From Streptomyces spiroverticillatus (lineage in GTDB: Bacteria; Actinomycetota; Actinomycetes; Streptomycetales; Streptomycetaceae): a stretch of DNA of 64,000 bases. Positions 57,980-64,000 of the stretch are shown here, piece after piece. Where the stretch lies: the NCBI GenBank assembly GCA_014650415.1, contig BMUX01000006.1:1-64000 (forward strand). The letters run 5' to 3'. The position numbers and the translations under genes are program-made. The number at the start of each line of letters is the position of its first letter. Position 1 is the first letter of the stretch. The notes under the pieces were generated by a model that saw only the letters and a list, made by a program, of their open reading frames with translations, was not told the DNA's origin and did no database searches.

Positions 57980-60193
57980 ATGTCCAACCCTCGCAGGCGT
58001 TCCTCCCAGGGCGCCCGCCGCTCCGCCGCGCGCGCACGCACGCCGCGCAACCGGCGGCGCTGGTTCCCCATGCGGTACCTGTTGCCCTCGCTGGTCCTCG
58101 TCGCCCTGATGGCGATGCTGATGCTGCGTGGTTACGTCCACAACGAGATCGACTCCGACCAGACCGGCGCCCGCCCGCCCGTCGACCAGGGCACGGTGCC
58201 GGAGGTCATCAGCAAGGGCGGCCCGGTCATCGACACCCGGGACCCGAAGAAGCCCGAGGCGCGGCACGTCAAGGACAAGCACGTCGTCATCACCTTCGAC
58301 GACGGTCCGGACCCGAAGTGGACGCCGAAGGTTCTGGACAAGCTGAAGGAGTACGGCGCCCACGGCGTCTTCTTCGTCGTCGGCTCCAACGCCACCCGCT
58401 ACCCGGACCTCGTCAAGCGCATCGTGGACGAGGGTCACGAGCTGGGTCTGCACACCTGGAACCACCCCGACCTCTCGTACAAGACGCGCGACGGCATCGA
58501 CTCGCAGTTCTCGCGCAACCAGCTCGCGATAGCCGGGGCGGCCGGGGTGCACACCTCGCTGTTCAGGCCGCCCTACTCGTCGTTCGCCTACGCCTTCGAC
58601 GACGCCAGCTGGCCGGTCGCCAAGTACGTCGGCGAGCTCGGTTACCTCACGGTCGTCAACGACACCGACTCCGAGGACTGGAAGCGGCCCGGCGTCGCGG
58701 AGATCATCAAGCGCGCCACGCCCAAGACCACCAAGGGCACCGTCGTGCTGATGCACGACTCCGGCGGTGACCGCACGCAGACCATCCAGGCGCTGGACCA
58801 GTTCCTGCCGGACATGCAGAAGCGCGGCTTCAAGTTCACCAACCTCACCGAGGCGATGGGCTATCCCTCGGCGCACTCGGCGGTGACGGGTCCCGAGCTG
58901 TGGAAGTCGAAGCTGTTCCTGACCGCGATCACCGTCTCCGACGGCATCACCGACACCCTCACCTGGGGTCTGGCGCTCGTCGGCTCGCTGGTCATCGCCC
59001 GCTTCGGCCTGATGCTGATCCTTTCCTTCGTGCACGCCCGCAAGGTACGGAAACGAGGGTTCCGCTGGGGGCCGGAAGTCACCAGACCGGTCACCGTGCT
59101 GGTGCCCGCGTACAACGAACGCGAGTGCATCGCCAACACCGTGCGCTCCCTGATGTCCAGTGACCATCCGATCGAGGTCATCGTCATCGACGACGGCTCC
59201 ACGGACGGCACCGCCGACATCGTCGAGCAGATGCGCATCCCCAACGTCCGGGTGGTCCGCCAGCAGAACGCGGGCAAGCCCGCCGCGCTCAACAACGGCA
59301 TCCGGCACGCGCGCTACGACATCATCGTGATGATGGACGGCGACACGGTCTTCGAGCCGTCCACCGTCCGCGAGCTGGTCCAGCCGTTCGGCGACCCGCG
59401 CGTCGGCGCGGTCGCGGGCAACGCGAAGGTCGGCAACCGCGACTCGCTGATCGGCGCCTGGCAGCACATCGAGTACGTGATGGGCTTCAACCTGGACCGT
59501 CGCCTCTACGACATGCTCGGCATCATGCCCACCATCCCGGGTGCGATCGGCGCGTTCCGTGCGGACGCCCTGCACCGGGTCGGCGGCATGAGCGAGGACA
59601 CCCTCGCCGAGGACACCGACATCACGATGGCCTTCCACCGCGAGGGCTGGAGGGTCGTGTACGCGGAGGACGCGCGCGCCTGGACCGAGGCGCCGGAGTC
59701 CGTGCAGCAGCTGTGGTCGCAGCGCTACCGCTGGTCGTACGGCACGATGCAGGCGATCTGGAAGCACCGCCGCTCGATCATCGAGAAGGGCCCCTCGGGC
59801 CGCTTCGGGCGCGTCGGCCTGCCGATCGTCTCGCTCTTCATGATCGTGTTCCCGCTGCTGGCGCCGCTGATCGACATCTTCCTGATCTACGGCTTGGTCT
59901 TCGGGCCGACCGGCAAGACCGTCATCGCCTGGTTCGGCGTGCTGATGCTCCAAGTGATCTGTGCGGCCTACGCGTTCCGGCTGGACAAGGAGAAGATGAC
60001 GCATCTGCTGTCCTTCCCGCTCCAGCAGATCCTGTACCGCCAGATCATGTACGTCGTCCTGCTCCAGTCCTGGATCACCGCCCTCACCGGCGGCCGGCTG
60101 CGCTGGCAGAAGCTGCGCCGCACCGGTGTGGTCGAGGCGCCGGGGGCCCTGCCGGGCCAGCGGCGCGAAGAGGAGAGGTGGCCGGTCGGATGA
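57980..60193 (+). CDS. matB: polysaccharide deacetylase - GT2 glycosyltransferase, MatB-type
   Basis: A 737-residue bifunctional membrane enzyme. After a basic N terminus and TM helix (~32-50) comes an extracytoplasmic NodB deacetylase domain: TFDDGPD (105-111) with metal/catalytic Asp107 and Asp108, HTWNH (158-162), RPPYSS (196-201). A helix (~326-350) leads to a cytoplasmic processive GT2 domain: VPAYNE (375-380), DDGST, DGD (453-455), ED in LAEDTD, QRYRW (581-585), then more helices. It unites what PgaB and PgaC do separately and matches MatB of Streptomyces, linked to PNAG-like polymer and pellet formation (naming by synteny and layout). Confidence 0.87.
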   Translation: MSNPRRRSSQGARRSAARARTPRNRRRWFPMRYLLPSLVLVALMAMLMLRGYVHNEIDSDQTGARPPVDQGTVPEVISKGGPVIDTRDPKKPEARHVKDKHVVITFDDGPDPKWTPKVLDKLKEYGAHGVFFVVGSNATRYPDLVKRIVDEGHELGLHTWNHPDLSYKTRDGIDSQFSRNQLAIAGAAGVHTSLFRPPYSSFAYAFDDASWPVAKYVGELGYLTVVNDTDSEDWKRPGVAEIIKRATPKTTKGTVVLMHDSGGDRTQTIQALDQFLPDMQKRGFKFTNLTEAMGYPSAHSAVTGPELWKSKLFLTAITVSDGITDTLTWGLALVGSLVIARFGLMLILSFVHARKVRKRGFRWGPEVTRPVTVLVPAYNERECIANTVRSLMSSDHPIEVIVIDDGSTDGTADIVEQMRIPNVRVVRQQNAGKPAALNNGIRHARYDIIVMMDGDTVFEPSTVRELVQPFGDPRVGAVAGNAKVGNRDSLIGAWQHIEYVMGFNLDRRLYDMLGIMPTIPGAIGAFRADALHRVGGMSEDTLAEDTDITMAFHREGWRVVYAEDARAWTEAPESVQQLWSQRYRWSYGTMQAIWKHRRSIIEKGPSGRFGRVGLPIVSLFMIVFPLLAPLIDIFLIYGLVFGPTGKTVIAWFGVLMLQVICAAYAFRLDKEKMTHLLSFPLQQILYRQIMYVVLLQSWITALTGGRLRWQKLRRTGVVEAPGALPGQRREEERWPVG

Positions 60194-61917
60194 GCCACGG
60201 ATATCCGGGCCCGAACGGCAGTCACTATCCCGAGGACCAGGGTTACGGTCCCGAGTACGACGCGGACGGCTTCCCGCTGCCGCATCAGTCCGGCACCGGC
60301 CCCGCCCCCCAGCAGGGGGGCGGCGGCTGGCCGACGGTCCGCAACAACCCCGGTCCCGCGCTGCCTTCCGCCGCGTACGGTCAGGGCCAGACCGCCGGCT
60401 ACCCGCAGGCGTACCCCCAGACCGGCGGCTACCCGCAGCAGCCCCAGCAGGGCGGCTGGCCCCAGCAGTCCCCGCAGCAGGGCGGTTACGCCCCGCAGCA
60501 GGGCGGCGGGCACGGGAACGCCACCACGGCGTTCCCGCCCGTCGGCGGCGGTTACGGCGGACAGCAGGAGGAGACTCCGGCGTTCGCCAGGACCGCGGTG
60601 GGCGCTCCGACCCGGCAGCAGCCCGCGTGGGGCCGCGACGAGGCGGAGACGGACCCGTACGGACCGAGCACGTCCGCCTGGCCCCAGACGGCGGACGCGG
60701 ACGGGCTGGACCGCACCGACGCCCCCGCCGAGGAGAAGCCCGAGGAGACCCCGGAACCGGCCGCGCCCAAGAAGCCCGGCCGTGACCGCTACCTCGACCT
60801 GCTGCGCTCCATCGCGCTGGTCCGCGTGGTGCTCTTCCACGTCTACGGACAGGCGTGGATGACGATCATCTTCCCGTCCATGGGCGTGATGTTCGCGCTG
60901 GCCGGTTCGCTCATGGCGCGCTCGCTGAGCGCGCGGTCGGCGGGCCAGGTCATCAAGAGCCGTGTGCGGCGACTGATGGTGCCGGTGTGGGTGTTCGCGA
61001 TCGTCACCCTCGCGCTGATCTTCAACGGCGGCTGGAAGCCCACCGCGGGCGAGGACGGCGAGTCGATCATCTGGTGGTGGATCAGGCTCGCCTGGTGGTT
61101 CGTGCCGGTGGGCGCGGCGACCGGTCCCGACGAGGTCGGCTCGCCGGGCGGTCTGCTGGATGTCAGCTGGGCCGCGCAGACCTCGGGTCCGCTCTGGTAC
61201 ATCCGGGCGTACCTGTGGTTCGTCATGCTCTCGCCGCTGATGCTCAAGCTGTTCCGCAAGCTGCCGTGGCCGACGCTGCTCGCGCCGCTGGCGCTGTCCG
61301 CGGTGCTCGGCATGAAGCTGATCGAGATCCCCGGTGAGACCGGCAACGCGATCACCGACTTCACGACCTTCGCGTCCTGCTGGATGCTCGGCTTCGCCCA
61401 CAACGAGGGCACGCTCAAGAAGCTCAAGCCCTACATGATCCCGTCGTTCGCGGCGGTGCTGATGGGGCTCGGCCTGTGGTGGGCGGGCACGCACATCGGC
61501 GAAGCGGGCTGGAACTTCGACGAGATCCCCACGGCGAACGCCCTGTGGTCGCTCGGCTTCTGTGCCGTGCTGCTGCACTACTCGCCGTCGTGGGAGGTCC
61601 TCCCGGACAAGCTGAAGGGCTTCGACACCCCGATCACCCTGGCCAACAACCGGGCCGTGACGATCTATCTCTGGCACGAGATGGCGATCATGCTGACGAT
61701 CCCGGTCATCGACCAGATGTGGTCGCTGGGGTCGCTGCCGGTGGTGGGCGAGCTGATCAACGCGAACCTCGGCAAGCTCTACCAGGTGCTGATGTTCATC
61801 CTGGCCTGGCCGTTGATCGCCGCCGCGATCGCGGGCTTTGGCTGGGCGGAGGACGTCGCCGCCAAACGCAAACCGAGGCTGTGGCCCAACGGGGCCAAGA
61901 AGAAGCCCCGGGCCTGA
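60190..61917 (+). CDS. matA: acyltransferase 3 family protein, MatA-type
   Basis: A 575-residue protein. Residues 1-~190 are a disordered, Gln/Gly/Tyr/Pro-rich cytoplasmic region with PQQGG-like repeats. The rest is an acyltransferase-3 membrane domain of about ten helices, opening with RYLDLLRSIALVRVVLFHVYG, which carries the conserved Arg and catalytic His, and ending with helices around TIYLWHEMA. It would modify the polymer made by the adjacent MatB with an acyl group. The ATG overlaps the matB stop (ATGA). The S. lividans matA/matB pair has the same order as I remember it. Confidence 0.8.
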   Translation: MSHGYPGPNGSHYPEDQGYGPEYDADGFPLPHQSGTGPAPQQGGGGWPTVRNNPGPALPSAAYGQGQTAGYPQAYPQTGGYPQQPQQGGWPQQSPQQGGYAPQQGGGHGNATTAFPPVGGGYGGQQEETPAFARTAVGAPTRQQPAWGRDEAETDPYGPSTSAWPQTADADGLDRTDAPAEEKPEETPEPAAPKKPGRDRYLDLLRSIALVRVVLFHVYGQAWMTIIFPSMGVMFALAGSLMARSLSARSAGQVIKSRVRRLMVPVWVFAIVTLALIFNGGWKPTAGEDGESIIWWWIRLAWWFVPVGAATGPDEVGSPGGLLDVSWAAQTSGPLWYIRAYLWFVMLSPLMLKLFRKLPWPTLLAPLALSAVLGMKLIEIPGETGNAITDFTTFASCWMLGFAHNEGTLKKLKPYMIPSFAAVLMGLGLWWAGTHIGEAGWNFDEIPTANALWSLGFCAVLLHYSPSWEVLPDKLKGFDTPITLANNRAVTIYLWHEMAIMLTIPVIDQMWSLGSLPVVGELINANLGKLYQVLMFILAWPLIAAAIAGFGWAEDVAAKRKPRLWPNGAKKKPRA

Positions 61918-61927
61918 CCCGCCGAAC

Positions 61928-61971
61928 GAAGCGCCCGCTCGTCCCCTTGCAGGGGGGCGGGCGGGCGCTTC
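61928..61971 (+). terminator. mat operon terminator
   Basis: GAAGCGCCCGC (61928-61938) and GCGGGCGCTTC (61961-61971) form an 11-base stem with a further GC-rich interior just past the acyltransferase stop. Confidence 0.75.
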
Positions 61972-62105
61972 TGCGTTCCGGGCGAGCACCCCCGGTGCCG
62001 GGCGCGGTGTGAAAAGGCCCCGTGGCACCGGGGGTTCCGGTGACGCGCACCGAAGGGCACTCTGGAGGGCACGGGGGACCGGCGGCGAGCCCGGAGGCCA
62101 GCGAC

Positions 62106-62693
62106 ATGGGCGTGAGCAACACAGGCACCGGCACCAACACCTTCTGGTGGTTCGACTCCGGCCGGGTCTGCCTGGACCTCCTCGCCACCCGGGCCCGGGG
62201 CCACGAACTCCTCTCCGGTGCGAAGGAGTTGGCCGAGTGGGCCGTGGGTGCGGGCCTGGTCCCCGCCGGAACCCCCCTGCGCCCCGACCCCGGCTGGACC
62301 CCCCGCTTCCGCCGCCTCCGCGACCAGATCGCCGACGTCCTGGACGGCGGCAGGGGCCCCGCCCTCGACGAGGTCAACGCCCTCGCCGCCCTGCCCCCGC
62401 CCGCCCCGCGCGCCGTCCGCACCCCCGACGGCACCCTCGCCCGCGCCCTGGCCGCCGAGCCCCGCTGCGAACAGCTCCTGGCCGTGCTGGCCCGGGACGC
62501 CGTCGCCCTGCTCACCGACCCCGTCGCCCGCACCCGCCTGCGCCGTTGCGAGGGCGACACCTGCGACCGGCTGTACCTGGACACCTCCCGGGGGCGCCGC
62601 CGCCGCTGGTGCTCCAGCGAGACCTGCGGCAACCGGGAGCGGGTCGCCCGCCACCGCCGCCGCGCGGCCGTCTCCGCCGCCGGCCGGGCGTGA
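62106..62693 (+). CDS. CGNR zinc-finger protein
   Basis: A 195-residue protein. The N-terminal ABATE-like domain (FWWFDSGRVCLDLLATR) is followed by the C-terminal CGNR zinc finger with four cysteines (RRCEGDTC...RRWCSSETCGNRERV). Members are presumed DNA-binding regulators of unknown target. The ATG at 62106 has CCGGAGG eight bases upstream; a start 28 codons earlier has none. It stands alone between the mat operon and the sigma factor gene. Confidence 0.85.
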   Translation: MGVSNTGTGTNTFWWFDSGRVCLDLLATRARGHELLSGAKELAEWAVGAGLVPAGTPLRPDPGWTPRFRRLRDQIADVLDGGRGPALDEVNALAALPPPAPRAVRTPDGTLARALAAEPRCEQLLAVLARDAVALLTDPVARTRLRRCEGDTCDRLYLDTSRGRRRRWCSSETCGNRERVARHRRRAAVSAAGRA

Positions 62694-62812
62694 GCGGGGG
62701 GCGGGCGGGGATGCGTACGGAAAAGATCTTGCGCCCCCGTTGAGTCGCGGGCACCCGCCCGTCCGTATGGACCCTCGAAGAAGTTCCGACGGGGTCGACC
62801 GGGAGGCTTAAG

Positions 62813-63409
62813 GTGCGCGAGGATGCGGCCGTGGCCGATGAACGTCCGCAGCGCGGGGCACGGCATGTTCGCAGCGCCGGGCAGGGCGACGTCAACACCC
62901 CCTCCCCGGAGGAGGAGTTGATGCGTTCGCTCTACCGCGAACACGCCGGTCCGCTGCTCGCTTTCGTCCTGCGACTCGTCGCGGGGGACCGTCAGCGCGC
63001 CGAGGACGTCGTGCAGGAGACGCTCATCCGTGCCTGGAAGAACGCCGGTGCGCTCAACCGGGCCACCGGCTCCGTCCGACCCTGGCTGGTGACGGTCGCC
63101 CGTCGCATCGTCATCGACAACCACCGCAGTCGGCAGGCCCGGCCGCAGGAGGTCGATCCGTCGCCGCTGGAGGTCATGCCCGCGGAGGACGAGATCGACA
63201 AGGCGCTGTGGTTGATGACGCTCAGCGATGCACTCGACGATCTGACGCCCGCCCACCGGGAGGCGCTCGTCGAGACCTACTTCAAGGGACGTACGGTCGG
63301 TGAGGCGGCCGAAGTCCTCGGAGTGCCCAGCGGGACCGTGCGCTCCCGCGTCTTCTACGCGCTCCGCTCCATGAAACTGGCTCTTGAGGAACGAGGTGTG
63401 ACGGCATGA
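62813..63409 (+). CDS. sigU: ECF sigma factor
   Basis: A 198-residue extracytoplasmic-function sigma factor: sigma-2 region (~36-100) with VVQETLIRAW and WLVTVARRIVIDNHR, and sigma-4 region (~137-190) with the helix-turn-helix GRTVGEAAEVLGVPSGTVRSRV. The GTG at 62813 is preceded by GGGAGG at six bases. Its stop overlaps the start of a zinc anti-sigma gene (ATGA), so the pair is translationally coupled. Position beyond the mat locus suggests SigU of S. coelicolor, but that name rests on synteny from memory; other ECF sigma factors with the same layout exist. Confidence 0.85.
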   Translation: MREDAAVADERPQRGARHVRSAGQGDVNTPSPEEELMRSLYREHAGPLLAFVLRLVAGDRQRAEDVVQETLIRAWKNAGALNRATGSVRPWLVTVARRIVIDNHRSRQARPQEVDPSPLEVMPAEDEIDKALWLMTLSDALDDLTPAHREALVETYFKGRTVGEAAEVLGVPSGTVRSRVFYALRSMKLALEERGVTA

Positions 63410-64000
63410 GTGCACAGGACAGCGAGTCGGTCCACGACGCCGTCGCCGCCTACTCCCTCGGCATTCTGGACGAGTCCGAGGCCACCGCCTTCGAGGCCCA
63501 CCTGGCGGGCTGCGACTACTGCGCCGCCCAGCTCGACGACTTCGCGGGGATGGAGCCGATGCTCGCCGCGCTGGCCGAACCCCCGGGCCCGCCAAGGGAG
63601 TTGACGCCCCCGAGCCCGGCCCTGCTCGCGAACCTCGTCGGCGAGGTCGCCGTACAGCGCAGCCAGCAGGCCCGTCGCAAGAGGCGCGGCCTTTACCTGG
63701 TGGCGGCCGCCGCCGCGGTCGTCATCGGCGGTTCGAGTGCTGTCGTCCTCGCGGCGGCGGACAACGGCCCCGGACGCCTCCAGGCCGCCCCCGACCCCCA
63801 CCCCACCAGCCCCGCCGAGGACGCCTTCTTCCACCACATGGAGAAGAAGACGCAGGCCACCGACCCGGTCACGAAGGTCACGGCCGTCGTCGGCACCGAG
63901 AAGAAGGGCTGGGGCACCCACACCGTCCTGGAGCTGAAGAATGTGAAGGGCCCGCTGAAGTGCAGCCTGGTCGCCGTCTCCAAGAAGGGCGAGGAGGAGG
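63406..64000 (+). CDS. rsuA: zinc-binding anti-sigma factor, partial
   Basis: The first 198 codons are in the window; the gene runs off the right edge. The protein begins MSAQDSESVHDAVAAYSLGIL, then has the zinc anti-sigma motif H32-xxx-C36-xx-C39 (AHLAGCDYC), one membrane helix (~95-117, GLYLVAAAAAVVIGG) and an extracytoplasmic domain of the RskA type (VTAVVGTEKKGWGTHTVLELK). It should hold the adjacent ECF sigma factor inactive at the membrane. The symbol follows the synteny reasoning given for the sigma factor. Confidence 0.82.
   Translation, partial: MSAQDSESVHDAVAAYSLGILDESEATAFEAHLAGCDYCAAQLDDFAGMEPMLAALAEPPGPPRELTPPSPALLANLVGEVAVQRSQQARRKRRGLYLVAAAAAVVIGGSSAVVLAAADNGPGRLQAAPDPHPTSPAEDAFFHHMEKKTQATDPVTKVTAVVGTEKKGWGTHTVLELKNVKGPLKCSLVAVSKKGEEE

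Overview
The window is a piece of a Streptomyces (or very close actinomycete) chromosome. GC content is very high with strong third-position G/C bias. Start codons include many GTG and one TTG. The gene set and order (mtrA-mtrB-lpqB, hpf, secA, a giant NAD-glutamate dehydrogenase, pkaA-pkaB-prfB, ftsE-ftsX-ctp-smpB-ssrA, matB-matA, an ECF sigma/anti-sigma pair) match what I know of the Streptomyces core chromosome. It looks like conserved core sequence; I see no prophage, insertion sequence, integrase or CRISPR array.

Layout. 1-70: the last bases of a 5S rRNA gene and the terminator of that rRNA operon. 140-5673 (minus): an overlapping MoxR-type operon (membrane protein, DUF4129, DUF4350, MoxR AAA ATPase, DUF58), convergent with the rRNA operon. 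5823-11828 (plus): mtnA and the MtrA-MtrB-LpqB cell-envelope signalling operon. 12007-21927: a ComF-like phosphoribosyltransferase, the ribosome hibernation factor, an orphan LuxR-type response regulator, an AlkX-type DNA glycosylase and a GNAT enzyme (minus), secA, a small Rv3235-like protein (minus), a DUF6912 protein and a HAD hydrolase. 21982-27946: a DJ-1/PfpI protein divergent from the ~1,644-residue NAD-glutamate dehydrogenase, with a conspicuous dyad between them.

28031-38438 is a cell-surface glycopolymer locus: a TagG/TagH-like exporter and a GT87 polyprenol-sugar transferase (minus), a TetR regulator, two SAM methyltransferases flanking a large membrane protein (plus), and a GT2-CDP-glycerol glycerophosphotransferase fusion (minus). 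38675-42340 (minus) is a carbohydrate ABC importer (lipoprotein plus two permeases, no ATPase). 42723-49914 holds an FHA/P-loop protein divergent from two Ser/Thr kinases (pkaA, pkaB). 49984-56780 holds prfB, a repeat-rich sortase-type surface protein, a 64-residue zinc-ribbon membrane protein, ftsE-ftsX, a PDZ protease, smpB and tmRNA. 57094-61917 is the mat locus for an extracellular amino-sugar polymer. The right edge has a CGNR zinc-finger protein and an ECF sigma/zinc anti-sigma pair, the latter cut by the window end.

The common theme is envelope biology: sensing (MtrAB-LpqB, kinases, ECF sigma), secretion (SecA), cell division (FtsEX), glycopolymer synthesis and export (Tag-like cluster, mat locus) and anchored proteins (LAATG protein). 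It is interleaved with translation quality control (prfB, smpB, ssrA, hpf). The observations I rate highest are the glycopolymer locus carrying two methyltransferases, the FHA protein with an Arg-substituted P-loop beside the kinases, the TGGACAAAG dyad and possible leader ORF before the glutamate dehydrogenase, the AT-rich palindrome inside that gene, and several -10 boxes placed 6-7 bases before a start codon, which suggest leaderless mRNAs. Starts were chosen by hand; functions rest on motif recognition, not database searches.
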